DNA from: Aeromicrobium sp.
Lineage (GTDB): Bacteria > Actinomycetota > Actinomycetes > Propionibacteriales > Nocardioidaceae
Assembly (NCBI GenBank): GCA_014377785.1
Contig: JACMOZ010000206.1
Coordinates: 1 to 41,434 of the forward strand
Direction of reading: 5' to 3'
DNA: 41,434 nt
How positions within the stretch are numbered: the first letter of the stretch is position 1; every line of letters begins with the position of its first letter. The notes below the pieces were generated by a model. That model searched no databases and had not been told where the DNA came from. It saw only the letters and a program-made list of their open reading frames with translations. The translations under genes were made by a program, and so were the position numbers. Of this stretch, positions 6,067 through 14,688 are shown in pieces.

Positions 6067-7353
6067 TTGTCGCTGCTCGATGATGCGCTGTACCTGGTTG
6101 ACCTGAACGACCGCGACCTGACCGCTGTTGCCATTGCATCCAAATGGGGACTAGGTAACTCGACCGTCAAGGATCACCGCAAGAAGATTGCACTCACCGC
6201 CGCTGAGGCAACACCTCACACGGCAACGATCGAAGCATCCAGCGATGGCAGCCGATCCGTGACCGCCGTTCGCAGCCGGCCAATCACCCTCGACGACGCA
6301 CGCGCCTGGATCCGCTCATCAGGCGACCAGCCCGACGACTACACACTCAGCATCAAATCCATTGCATACGGCGTGGATATGTTCTCGAACAAAATGTCAG
6401 CCACGCCCAAGCACGGCATCAAAACTGAGCGCACCGAATACGGCATCGACCCGGTTGGCATCCTCGCTCAGCTCCGACTCGAATCCTCGATCACAGTCGG
6501 CCCCTACACCTTTGAGATCGACGGCGAGTCATCGGCATTCTGCATAACCATCAACGACGTACAGCTCGGCCAGTCATACAACGGCGGCTCGGCTGCCACG
6601 ATCGCCAACTTCTACCGGTTCATCGAACTGGCCAAAGAACGCATATACGAGCTGCGCCTAATCGGTCGCAAGCTCGAGGGCCTAGTCGTCGTTATCGGCG
6701 GCGACCTCGTAGAAGGCTGCGTCATCTACCCGAACCAATCGTTCAGCCTCGACCTCGACCGCAAACAGCAGATCGAAGGGGTTGTGGCGCTGATCCTCCA
6801 CGCGCTCGACTCCCTCGCCCCGCTATTCGAGTGGGTCAAGGTTTTGGCGTGCAAGGGCAACCACGGCGAACACCGCATCAACGGCAAGATGACAACACTC
6901 GCAGACAACGACGACACGCACTGTGTCGAGATGGCCAAGCTCGCACTCGCCCGTGACCCAAACATGCAGCACATTGAGTGGATCATTGCCGAAGAAGAAG
7001 CTGCCGTCTGGACTGAGGTTCACGGCTGGACGCTCGTAACAACTCATGGCGACGTGTTCGCAAAGGGTGTTAGCGGGGCAACCACGGAACGCAAGGCTCA
7101 CGCCTGGTTCAAGAACATGGCCGCAGCAGTCAAACGCTTCGGACGTATCGGCCAGGCCGACGTGCTCATCACACACCACTTCCACCACGGCGAGGGCAAA
7201 GACTGGGGCGACACGCTCTGGCGGCAAACACCATCGCAGGATCGTGGATCTCCCGGCTTCTCCCAGGCATCAGGCACCTACTCAGAACCCGGAATGCTCA
7301 CATGGGTAATGACGCCTACGAGCCGCTACAAAGACGAGGCCGTGCTCGTATAG
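6067..7353 (+). CDS. Calcineurin-like metallophosphoesterase
   Basis: The gene has no in-frame ATG near its start. TTG at 6067 follows a GGGGG run at the right distance, while TTG at 6055 is also open. Residues about 15-45 look like a helix-turn-helix (LTAVAIASKWGLGNSTVKDH). The second half carries the metal-binding set of calcineurin-like phosphoesterases in order: GGDLVEG, KGNHGEH, THGD and THHFHHG. Such proteins are nucleases or phosphatases of nucleic acids. As first gene of the late operon, next to an HNH nuclease and terminase, a role in DNA processing is likely but unproven. The structured RNA just upstream may control it. Confidence 0.7.
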   Translation: MSLLDDALYLVDLNDRDLTAVAIASKWGLGNSTVKDHRKKIALTAAEATPHTATIEASSDGSRSVTAVRSRPITLDDARAWIRSSGDQPDDYTLSIKSIAYGVDMFSNKMSATPKHGIKTERTEYGIDPVGILAQLRLESSITVGPYTFEIDGESSAFCITINDVQLGQSYNGGSAATIANFYRFIELAKERIYELRLIGRKLEGLVVVIGGDLVEGCVIYPNQSFSLDLDRKQQIEGVVALILHALDSLAPLFEWVKVLACKGNHGEHRINGKMTTLADNDDTHCVEMAKLALARDPNMQHIEWIIAEEEAAVWTEVHGWTLVTTHGDVFAKGVSGATTERKAHAWFKNMAAAVKRFGRIGQADVLITHHFHHGEGKDWGDTLWRQTPSQDRGSPGFSQASGTYSEPGMLTWVMTPTSRYKDEAVLV

Positions 7354-7373
7354 CCCCAAACCAAGGAGTAGCA

Positions 7374-7499
7374 ATGGCATCCGACGCTGACCCATCCACC
7401 ATCAACGGGGTTGAAGTTACGCGGGAAGAAGCCGCTACTGCGTTGGCTGAGGCGTTCAAGATCATGGCGTCGCTTGGGATCACCCAGGCCAAGGAGTAA
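7374..7499 (+). CDS. Small hypothetical protein (41 aa)
   Basis: AAGGAG ends six bases before the ATG at 7374. The 41-aa product is mostly helical (TREEAATALAEAFKIMASLG). It lies two bases before the HNH gene. No family is recognised. Confidence 0.65.
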   Translation: MASDADPSTINGVEVTREEAATALAEAFKIMASLGITQAKE

Positions 7500-7501
7500 A
7501 C

Positions 7502-7888
7502 ATGCCAATCTCGCCACCCAGCCTCTGCACCAACAGGTGCGGCACGCTCGTCTACGGTGGCGGCAAATGTTCCGAGTGCGCAACACAAGCGCGCAAAGAG
7601 ACAGAAGCAAGACGAGGCACACGATACTCACGCGGATACACGGCAACATGGGCAGCACACGCAAAGAAGTTCCTACACTTCCACCAACAATGCGAGTGCG
7701 ACGAATGCGTACAACTACCCATGTGGAAGCGACCCAACGCCACACAGGTAGACCACATCGACGGCCTCGGACCCAACGGACCACGAGGGTTCGACAACAG
7801 CAACTTGCAGGCGCTCTCAGCCTCACACCACAGCCGCAAGACCGCATCCAGAGACGGCGGGTTCGGCAACCCGAAGAGAGCCGACTGA
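7502..7888 (+). CDS. HNH endonuclease next to terminase
   Basis: The 128-aa product has two N-terminal Cys pairs (CTNRC, CSEC), a further CECDEC pair, and the HNH core VDHIDG...GFDNSNLQALSASHHSRKT, containing the DH, N and H residues. HNH proteins encoded beside TerS and TerL are, in characterised cos phages, required with the terminase for specific cos cleavage. That role is inferred here from position and motif. Confidence 0.88.
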   Translation: MPISPPSLCTNRCGTLVYGGGKCSECATQARKETEARRGTRYSRGYTATWAAHAKKFLHFHQQCECDECVQLPMWKRPNATQVDHIDGLGPNGPRGFDNSNLQALSASHHSRKTASRDGGFGNPKRAD

Positions 7889-7889
7889 T

Positions 7890-7984
7890 ACCCCCAGGGG
7901 GTCTTCAATCTCTACAGCTTTTCTCACAGGTAACCGTGGGGGAGTCTTGTCTCGCGCCTGTCACTACGTCCTATAGGGGGTCTA
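7890..7984 (+). other. Candidate packaging (cos) region
   Basis: The gap between the HNH and TerS genes has a perfect 13-base dyad (7890-7902, C5-A-G5 core) and three copies of GGGGG followed closely by a TCT, beginning at 7897, 7938 and 7976, about 40 bases apart. Repeats next to terminase genes commonly mark cos or terminase-binding sites. No cut position can be assigned from sequence. Confidence 0.4.
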
Positions 7985-8440
7985 ATGCCTCGAGCCACCG
8001 CGCCGGCAGCATTGCGCCTTATTGGTGGCACTGGTAACGGCAAGGACTCGGGTGGTCGCACTGTAAAGCCGCCCCTTGACTTCAAGCGCATTCCCCCTGA
8101 GCCGCCTGAGTGGTTGTCGCGTGAGGCGCTGGCTGAGTGGGAGCGTGTCGTTCCAGAGATGTCACGTTTGGACATCCTCAAGCCGTCTGACCGTGCTGCT
8201 CTTGCGATCTATTGCGAGAACTGGGCGACGTTCGTTGAGGCTTCCCGGATCATCGCCAATGAGGGCCTGACGATCGAGGCGAAGCAGGGGACACTCCCCC
8301 ATCCTGCCGTTGGTATCGCTCGAGCTGCTGGCCGTGAGGCTCGCACTTGGGCGGGACAGTTCGGCCTCACTCCCGCTGCGGAGAACTCATTCAGTGCGAA
8401 GGAATCGCAGAAGTCAGACGACAACCCGTTCGGCGGGTAG
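7985..8440 (+). CDS. terS: Terminase small subunit (P27-like)
   Basis: This 151-aa protein has the look of the P27 terminase small-subunit family: a disordered basic N terminus, PPEWLSREALAEWERVVPEM, SDRAALAIYCENWATFVEA, and a C-terminal block with HPAVGIARAAGREARTWAGQFGLTP. It recognises the packaging site and recruits the large subunit, whose gene begins 26 bases after it. The direct repeats just upstream are candidate binding sites. Confidence 0.9.
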   Translation: MPRATAPAALRLIGGTGNGKDSGGRTVKPPLDFKRIPPEPPEWLSREALAEWERVVPEMSRLDILKPSDRAALAIYCENWATFVEASRIIANEGLTIEAKQGTLPHPAVGIARAAGREARTWAGQFGLTPAAENSFSAKESQKSDDNPFGG

Positions 8441-8465
8441 ATGGGCTGAGTAATCGGAGGTTGTC

Positions 8466-10154
8466 ATGGCGAAGGTTGATGACCTTGGCTTATCTCCGGA
8501 GGCGCGTTGGTATTTGAAGGATCGCGGGTATGCGCTCCCTGATTGCCCACCGCGCATTATGACTCCTGATCCTGGTGCGACTCGTGGGACGAAGTTTGAT
8601 CCTGACCGCGTTGACCGGGTGCTGGCTGTGTTCAATGCGCTTACTCACACGCAGGGTCGGCTTGCGGGTCAGCCTTTGCGCCTTGACCCGTGGCAGGTTG
8701 CGTATCTGATCATCCCCGTTTTCGGTTGGGTGAAGAAGAACGAGTTTGGTGAGTTCGTCCGGGTGATCCGGAACCTTTACATTGATGTTCCGCGCAAGCA
8801 GGGCAAGTCCACGCTTGCGGGTGGCATTGCGTTGTACATGGCTTTCGCTGATGGCGACTTGGGCGCGCAGGTGGTTACGGCTGCGACGACTGAGCGCCAG
8901 GCAGGGTTTGTGTTCAACCCGATTAAGATGCTGGCCGAGAAGTCGCCCATGCTGCGTGACCGGGTGAAGACGCACCAGAAGCGAATCATCATGCCTTCGA
9001 CTGGCTCCTATGTGGAGGTGATCGCATCTGCTGCCGACGCGCAGCACGGACTGAACCTGTCCTGTGCTGTGGTCGATGAGTTGCACGTTCACAAGACGGG
9101 CGACCTACTCCACACGCTCGAGACGGGTACGGGTTCGCGTACACAGCCGCTCATTGCGATCATCACGACTGCTGACTCTGGCCGGCGTGAGACCATCTAC
9201 GACCAGAAGCGCACCTATGTGGAGCAGTTGGCCCGTGGTGCGTTCAAGGATGAGTCAACGTATGGCGTTGTGTGGGCTGCTGATCCGCTGGCTGACCCGT
9301 TCATCGAGTCAACGTGGAAGAGTGCGAATCCTGGTTATGGGGTTTCGCCTACTGCGGGTTATCTCAAGTCGGCGGCGATCAAGGCGAAGAACAGTCCGGC
9401 TGAGCTTGCTGAGTTTCAGCGGCTGCACTTGGGTCTGCGGACGAAGCAGGAAACCAAGTACATCGACATGGGTGTCTGGGATCGTAACTCGTCGCTGGTT
9501 TCTGAGATTGAGTTGCAGGGCCGCGAGTGTTTCGGCGGTCTTGACCTCGCATCCACTTCTGACCTCAATGCGCTGTGCTGGTTGTTCCCCTCTGAGACTG
9601 GCTTCGACGCGATCTGGCGGCTGTGGACTCCTGAGTCAAACCTCGTCAACCTTGACAAGAGGACGGCGGGTGCTGCGACTGTCTGGGTTCGTGAGGGCTT
9701 CCTGACTCTCACCCCTGGCAACGTTTCTGATTACGACTACATCCGGGCGCAGATCAACCGTGACCGGGAGAAGTTCGATGTTCGCGGGATCGCTTATGAC
9801 CCGTGGAACGCGCAGCAGCTCACCAACGACCTGATGGGCGATAACGCTCCGATGGTCAAAACGCGTCAGGGCCTCGTCACGCTTGCTGCTCCCACGAAGG
9901 AGTTGCAGCGGCTTCTGCTCGAGGGCACTGAGGCGCGTCCGATGCTTCGGCACGGTGGCAATCCTGCCGTCCGCTGGCAAGCCGACAACTTCACAGTGGC
10001 TATCGACGCCGCGGGGAACGTGAAGCCGGACAAGGGCAACGCGGCAGACAAGATCGACGCAATCGCGGCACTGGTCAACGCGCTCTCTCTTGTGCTCGGC
10101 ACTGAGGCCAAGAAGGTCTCAAAGTATGAAACCGAAGACCTCGCGGTCATCTAA
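8466..10154 (+). CDS. terL: Terminase large subunit (HK97-type)
   Basis: This 562-aa packaging motor has an N-terminal ATPase: Walker A PRKQGKST near residue 108 and Walker B VVDELH near residue 200, with a downstream TTADSGRR coupling segment. The C-terminal nuclease has GGLDLAS near 357, YDPWNAQQL near 440 and a late Asp in DKIDAIAAL. Length and motif order fit the HK97-like terminase family. It cuts and pumps DNA into proheads. AGG precedes the ATG at a normal distance. Confidence 0.97.
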   Translation: MAKVDDLGLSPEARWYLKDRGYALPDCPPRIMTPDPGATRGTKFDPDRVDRVLAVFNALTHTQGRLAGQPLRLDPWQVAYLIIPVFGWVKKNEFGEFVRVIRNLYIDVPRKQGKSTLAGGIALYMAFADGDLGAQVVTAATTERQAGFVFNPIKMLAEKSPMLRDRVKTHQKRIIMPSTGSYVEVIASAADAQHGLNLSCAVVDELHVHKTGDLLHTLETGTGSRTQPLIAIITTADSGRRETIYDQKRTYVEQLARGAFKDESTYGVVWAADPLADPFIESTWKSANPGYGVSPTAGYLKSAAIKAKNSPAELAEFQRLHLGLRTKQETKYIDMGVWDRNSSLVSEIELQGRECFGGLDLASTSDLNALCWLFPSETGFDAIWRLWTPESNLVNLDKRTAGAATVWVREGFLTLTPGNVSDYDYIRAQINRDREKFDVRGIAYDPWNAQQLTNDLMGDNAPMVKTRQGLVTLAAPTKELQRLLLEGTEARPMLRHGGNPAVRWQADNFTVAIDAAGNVKPDKGNAADKIDAIAALVNALSLVLGTEAKKVSKYETEDLAVI

Positions 10155-10167
10155 CTAAGGAGTCCAA

Positions 10168-10392
10168 ATGGGCAAGGATCGTCTGCTCAAGCAGCTCCTG
10201 CGTGAACGTTTCGTGATCACTCTGCGCACTGGCGAGTCGTTCGATGGCTTGCTGGTTGATGCGGATGAGAAGACGGTTCGCCTGGTGGATGCGGTGGCGC
10301 TGACTGAGGCTGGCCGCAGGGTTGTTGACGGCGAGTTGTTCGTGCCGCGTGCCGAGATCGTGTATTTGCAGAAGCCGGGGGTTAGCGCGTGA
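10168..10392 (+). CDS. Small conserved head-region protein (74 aa)
   Basis: Lying between terminase and portal, this 74-aa protein has beta-rich, Sm-like spacing (FVITLRTGESFDGLLVDADEKTVRLVDA...GELFVPRAEIVYLQ). Small proteins of this type occur in the same position in other actinophages. Function unknown. Its stop overlaps the portal GTG (GTGA). Confidence 0.7.
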   Translation: MGKDRLLKQLLRERFVITLRTGESFDGLLVDADEKTVRLVDAVALTEAGRRVVDGELFVPRAEIVYLQKPGVSA

Positions 10393-12434
10393 TCGTATCT
10401 AACGGGTCGGTTCTGGGGTTCGCCCCGCAGGCTCTCGGTGAGACAACGCCGACACTCAGTAACGGTTATTTCTATGCCGATACTGGCATGTTCCTGGCTA
10501 ATAAGTTCGCGACGTATGCCGCCCTTTATTCGGCTCAGCCCGTCGTTACGACTCTCGTTGACAAGATTGCATCGTCTCAGGCGCGACTCAAGTTGAAGGT
10601 ATGGGACGAGACTCCCACCACCGGCAATGTCGAGGATAAGACTTCGGATTACGCGAAGCTGATCGCTAATCCGTGCGATCAGATGTCCACATTCAACTTC
10701 TACCGATGGACGACGGCGACGTATGAGGTCTTCGGTGAGGCGTTCTGGTACAAGCAGCGCGCGGGCAAAGACTCGTTTGGTCGCCCGACTGGTGCTGTCG
10801 TAAACCTGTTGCCGATGCACCCTTCCCGTGTCGCCGTTCACCGTGACGCGAACGGCGCTGTCGAGTACATCTTCACGCTTGGTGTTGCATCTGCCGGGAT
10901 CTTGCACGCGCCGGCCAACGATGTCGTCGCGTTCCTGCGCTACAACCCCGAGTCGTTGGTGCGTGGCTTGTCGCGTCTCGAGCCCTTGCGCTCTACCCTC
11001 GTCAATGAGGATGCGGCGCGTCGGGCTACTACGTCGTTCTGGAACAAGGGCGCACGACCCGGCATGATCATCACGCACCCGGACAGCCTGGGACAGCCCG
11101 CGCTAGACCGCCTCAAGGCCAACTCTGACGCACGGCACAGTGGGGCCGATAACGTCGGCTCGACCATGATCCTCGATGAGGGCATGACTGCCGCAGTGAT
11201 GCAGCTCACGAACGATGAGATGCAGTACATCGACTCGCGCAAGATGAACATGCAAGAGGGTTGCATGGTCTATGACGTGCCCCCGCCTGTCGTGCACATT
11301 CTCGATCACGCAACATTCTCGAACATCACCGAGCAGATGCGGTCGATGTATCGGGACACGATGACCCCGCGCCTTGAGGATTTCGAGTCTGTTGTGGACT
11401 TCTCGTTGCGGCCTGAGTTCTTCCCGACTGGTGAGCGTGTCGCACGGTATGACATGACAGACGTTCTGCGTGGCGATTATGAGACTCGCGCCGATAAGGC
11501 TGTGTCCCTTCGCAACTCGGGTGTGTACACGGGCAACGAGGCGCGCGAGATCGTGGGCATCGCACTGAGCACTGACCCCGAGATGGACAAGATTTACGTC
11601 AATGCCGCGCTGGTTGAGTTGGGCACTACGCCCGCACCGGCAGGATTCGCGTCTGAGCCGTCACACGCGCCCGCTGTGGACGTTCCTGCCACGGATGCGC
11701 CTGCTAGTGACTTGAACCTTTCCAAGGCCGTTACGCGGTCGCTGAACGGCTACCTGTCACGGAAGGCGACGACGAAGGATCTGCGTGCGGGTCTCGTTGC
11801 GGGTCACCAGTCGGAGCTTGACAAGTTCTTCGGCAAGCAGCGTGAGTCGGTGAAGTCGGCGGTTGGTAAGAAGTCGGCGGGTGCGTTCGATCCTGAGTCT
11901 TGGGATGGCGACCTGACCACGATCCTGCACTCACTGTCGGAGGCTACGGCTAAGGCGATTGGTGCGAAGGTTGCCGCGGATCTTGGTGGACGTTATGACG
12001 GCGGCGACATTGCCGACTACCTGACAGCCAACTCGAAGTCCACGGCTCAGCAGATCAACCAGACCACGGCTGACCAGATCGCTAAGGCGCTCGCAAGGGC
12101 TGCTGCGTCGGAGGAATCGGAAGATTCCGAAGATGCGATCGACGGTCTGTTCGATGGCGAGATTGCGGCGCGGTCGAACCAGATTTCGCTGACTCGTGTC
12201 GCCGTAGTTGGCGGGCTGGCTGCACTTGTTGCCGCCCGTCTGTCGAAGGCGCGAACGAAGACGTGGGTTGTCACCTCTGGCAAACCTCGCGCTTCTCACG
12301 CATCCATGAGCGGCGAAACGGTTGAACTCAACTCTCTGTTCTCCAATGGGATGAACGGTCCTGGCGACTACTCCGGTGGCGCTGACGAGGTGGCTGGCTG
12401 TAGCTGCGATCTCCAATTCTCTACGGAAGGCTAA
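10389..12434 (+). CDS. Portal protein fused to a MuF-like domain
   Basis: The GTG at 10389 overlaps the previous stop. Residues 1 to about 420 match HK97-type portals (PVVTTLVDKIASSQARLKLKVW early; NNMQ-like region with PPPVVHILDHATFSNITEQ; KAVSLRNSGVYTGNEAREIVG). The remaining 260 residues are a helical block and a MuF-like end: KTWVV...PRASHASMSGETV followed by CSCDLQF, comparable with the K-W...R..H...CRC.L pattern of Mu gpF-type minor head proteins. A single polypeptide thus supplies the portal ring and probably an internal head protein. At 681 aa it is far longer than a usual portal of 400-500 aa. Confidence 0.9.
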   Translation: MIVSNGSVLGFAPQALGETTPTLSNGYFYADTGMFLANKFATYAALYSAQPVVTTLVDKIASSQARLKLKVWDETPTTGNVEDKTSDYAKLIANPCDQMSTFNFYRWTTATYEVFGEAFWYKQRAGKDSFGRPTGAVVNLLPMHPSRVAVHRDANGAVEYIFTLGVASAGILHAPANDVVAFLRYNPESLVRGLSRLEPLRSTLVNEDAARRATTSFWNKGARPGMIITHPDSLGQPALDRLKANSDARHSGADNVGSTMILDEGMTAAVMQLTNDEMQYIDSRKMNMQEGCMVYDVPPPVVHILDHATFSNITEQMRSMYRDTMTPRLEDFESVVDFSLRPEFFPTGERVARYDMTDVLRGDYETRADKAVSLRNSGVYTGNEAREIVGIALSTDPEMDKIYVNAALVELGTTPAPAGFASEPSHAPAVDVPATDAPASDLNLSKAVTRSLNGYLSRKATTKDLRAGLVAGHQSELDKFFGKQRESVKSAVGKKSAGAFDPESWDGDLTTILHSLSEATAKAIGAKVAADLGGRYDGGDIADYLTANSKSTAQQINQTTADQIAKALARAAASEESEDSEDAIDGLFDGEIAARSNQISLTRVAVVGGLAALVAARLSKARTKTWVVTSGKPRASHASMSGETVELNSLFSNGMNGPGDYSGGADEVAGCSCDLQFSTEG

Positions 12435-12437
12435 CCA

Positions 12438-13205
12438 ATGCGCGTTGAACACAAGGACGCAACGATCACCCCCACGGGTGCGGATGAGGATTTCCCCGGC
12501 ACGTTCGAGGTCATCCTTTCCGCACCCACCCTTGACCGGGATGGTGACACTCTCGGCTCCGATGAGTGGAAGACTCCCCTGCCCGAGAAGATCACGTTCG
12601 ATTCGGATCACGGCATGTCAGTTGCAACGACTGTCGGCTCTGGTGTTCCGAGCATCAATGAGGCGGGCCAGCTCGTCGTGTCGGGCACGTACTCGAGCCT
12701 GCCTCGTGCGCAGGAAGTCCGGACGCTCGTCAACGAGGGGCACATCAACACGACATCGGTTGCGTTTATGACGTTGCCGAAAACGTCGAAGGATGCCAAG
12801 CCGCAGCGGGAACTTCTCAACGGCGCGTTCGTGGCCATTCCTAGTAACCGTGAAGCCCTCGTGCTGTCCTCGAAGTCGGGCGCGCGCAACAGCAAGTCGG
12901 ACGCCGCAGCACTACAGGCCATCCACGATCACGCCGTCTCCATGGGCGCGACGTGTGTGGCCGAGAAGTCGCACAAGAGCGCCGAGACCGAACCCATCGA
13001 TGCCCCCGAGGTTGTCGATGCCCTAGATGTGGTCGGGATTCCCGATCCAGATGAGAACGCCGAACCTGCCGCCGAGTTGGACACTGCCGCCGCCGCTGAG
13101 AAATCTGCCGCCGCCGCTGTCGAAACCAAAGCCGCTGACGAAGCCGAATCGGAAGCAGTAACGGCCGCGTTCGTTGATCTGTACGCGGACATCCTCATCC
13201 CATAA
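12438..13205 (+). CDS. HK97-family prohead protease with Ala/Glu-rich tail
   Basis: GGAAGG precedes the ATG at 12438. The first 160 residues are an HK97-type serine protease (FEVILSAPTLDRDGD...; active-site His in FDSDHG and Ser in NTTSVAF). It processes the capsid N terminus during maturation. The last 90 residues are low-complexity Ala/Glu/Asp (AAEKSAAAAVETKAADEAES), resembling scaffolding extensions. The tail ends FVDLYADILIP, possibly a short interaction peptide. A terminator-like hairpin separates it from the capsid gene. Confidence 0.9.
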   Translation: MRVEHKDATITPTGADEDFPGTFEVILSAPTLDRDGDTLGSDEWKTPLPEKITFDSDHGMSVATTVGSGVPSINEAGQLVVSGTYSSLPRAQEVRTLVNEGHINTTSVAFMTLPKTSKDAKPQRELLNGAFVAIPSNREALVLSSKSGARNSKSDAAALQAIHDHAVSMGATCVAEKSHKSAETEPIDAPEVVDALDVVGIPDPDENAEPAAELDTAAAAEKSAAAAVETKAADEAESEAVTAAFVDLYADILIP

Positions 13206-13222
13206 CCCCACTTTTAGCACGG

Positions 13223-13250
13223 AGCCCTGACACATGTTGGGGCTTTTTTT
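13223..13250 (+). terminator. Intrinsic terminator between protease and capsid genes
   Basis: AGCCC...GGGCT arms (13223-13244, extendable inward with G-T pairs) are followed by seven T residues (13244-13250). It sits inside the head operon, so it probably reduces readthrough or is bypassed by antitermination, setting the protease-to-capsid ratio. Confidence 0.75.
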
Positions 13251-13277
13251 GTGCCCATTTCTGAAAGGAACTACCCA

Positions 13278-14504
13278 ATGACTTCTGTCATCGAAGCCCA
13301 GTCGGGCATTGCGAACGTTGGCGTCAAGGCCAAAAACGTTCAGGCCGACTCCACCCTCACCAACGCCGAGAAGATGACGCGCCTCGACGCGCTCACCCTC
13401 GAGGCCAAGGGGTTCAAGGACGCCATCGCAATCCACGACGCGGCCAACCGCCTCATGGGTGGTGCTGAGGCTGCACCCGAGGCCAAGAGCGTCGAGCACG
13501 TTGAGACTCGCGGGTTCGCCCGTCAGGTCATCGACTCTGCCGCGTACAAGTCCATGATCGCCGGTTCGCGTTTCGCGCAGATCGACGTGAAGGCTGCTGC
13601 GACCATCGACGAGGGAATCATCCCCGCCTTCTCCGGTGGTGCCGGTCTCGCCGGTCAGCTCAACACCCCGCAGTTCCTGCCGGGCATTGTGCCGCTCAAG
13701 TTCCAGCCGCTCACCGTTGCGGACCTTCTGGCACAGGGCACCACGGCTTCCACGTCCGTGTCCTACGTCATTGAGGGTGCGTTCCAGGACCTCACCGGCA
13801 CCGTGTCCGAGAAGGGCGCGATCCCGCAGCTCGACCTGACCCTCACCCGCCGCCAGGACAACGTGTCGAAGATCGCGAACATTGCGAAGCCGACCGTCGA
13901 AATGTTCCAGGACGCCGAGCAGTTCCACGCGTACCTCCAGAACCGCATGGTCTTCGGCCTCCAGCGCAAGGAAGAGCAGCAGCTCCTCAATGGTACGGGT
14001 ACGACCCCGGACCTCCAGGGCCTGCTCAACCGCTCCGGTCTCGCCCCCGCGATCGTCACCGCTGCCGGCCTCACCGCCGTCAAGATCATGGAAGGTATCT
14101 TCAACCAGATCACGGCCCTGCGCTCGGTCTCGTTCGTTGAGCCTGACGCGATCCTGATCAACCCGGTTGACTGGCAGACCATCCGCCTCGGCAAGGACAC
14201 CGCTGGTCAGTACTTCGCTGGCGGACCGTTCACCGGAGCGTATGGCAACGCCGGCCCGTCCAACGTGTCGTCCATCTGGGGCATCAAGACGGTCATCACG
14301 ACCGCCATTGCCCAGGGCACCGCGTTCGTTGGTGGCTTCCAGGAATGCGCGCAGATCTTCCGTCGCAACGGCATCGTGCTCGACATGACCAACGCCAACA
14401 ACAACGACTTTGAGACTGACCTGATCACTCTCAAGGCCGAAGAGCGTCTCGCGCTGGCCGTGTACCGTCCCGCTGGTTTTGGCCGCGTAACCCTGACCGC
14501 GTAA
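13278..14504 (+). CDS. Major capsid protein (HK97 fold)
   Basis: The ATG at 13278 has AAAGGAA upstream. The 408-aa protein begins with a charged, helical region of about 95 residues (delta-domain type, with KAKNVQADSTLTNAEKMTRLDAL) and then the HK97 shell domain: GIVPLKFQPLTVADLLAQGTT, VSEKGAIPQ, NVSKIANIAKPT, EQQLLNGTGTTP, DAILINPVDWQTIRLGKD. The upstream protease presumably removes the delta domain, which would act as scaffold. By eye, codon choice is the most strongly biased in the window, as expected for the most abundant protein. Confidence 0.96.
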   Translation: MTSVIEAQSGIANVGVKAKNVQADSTLTNAEKMTRLDALTLEAKGFKDAIAIHDAANRLMGGAEAAPEAKSVEHVETRGFARQVIDSAAYKSMIAGSRFAQIDVKAAATIDEGIIPAFSGGAGLAGQLNTPQFLPGIVPLKFQPLTVADLLAQGTTASTSVSYVIEGAFQDLTGTVSEKGAIPQLDLTLTRRQDNVSKIANIAKPTVEMFQDAEQFHAYLQNRMVFGLQRKEEQQLLNGTGTTPDLQGLLNRSGLAPAIVTAAGLTAVKIMEGIFNQITALRSVSFVEPDAILINPVDWQTIRLGKDTAGQYFAGGPFTGAYGNAGPSNVSSIWGIKTVITTAIAQGTAFVGGFQECAQIFRRNGIVLDMTNANNNDFETDLITLKAEERLALAVYRPAGFGRVTLTA

Positions 14505-14516
14505 CCAGCAATGCCC

Positions 14517-14546
14517 GGTGGGGCTGGTCTTCGGATCAGCCCCACC
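14517..14546 (+). terminator. 10-bp stem-loop after the capsid gene
   Basis: A perfect 10-bp stem (14517-14526 with 14537-14546) with a 10-base loop follows the capsid stop. There is no T tract, so it may act as a partial terminator or as a 3' stabiliser of the capsid message. Confidence 0.6.
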
Positions 14547-14568
14547 CCCAACACTTGAAAGGATCGAC

Positions 14569-14688
14569 ATGCCCACCGATTACGTTTCGGACTACGAAGA
14601 ACTCACCGGCTTGCAGATCGAAACCAAGATCATCAGCGCACCCATTGCGAAGGCCGTCAAGCCCGCGACTCGCGCTGAGGTCAAGTAA
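14569..14688 (+). CDS. Small protein after capsid (39 aa)
   Basis: AAAGGA lies eight bases before the ATG at 14569, and the stop overlaps the next ATG (TAATG). The product (MPTDYVSDYEELTGLQIETK...) is short and lysine-containing at its end. Short genes in this position are common in actinophages. Function unknown. Confidence 0.6.
   Translation: MPTDYVSDYEELTGLQIETKIISAPIAKAVKPATRAEVK

Noticed and set aside
10155-11078. A 307-aa reverse-strand frame opposite the portal start
   Set aside because: It crosses a confident coding junction on the plus strand and shows no motif or start signal.
13023-14576. A 517-aa open frame on the reverse strand across the capsid gene
   Set aside because: It mirrors the strongly biased codon use of the capsid gene, has no family features and no ribosome site; long antisense frames are common in high-GC DNA.
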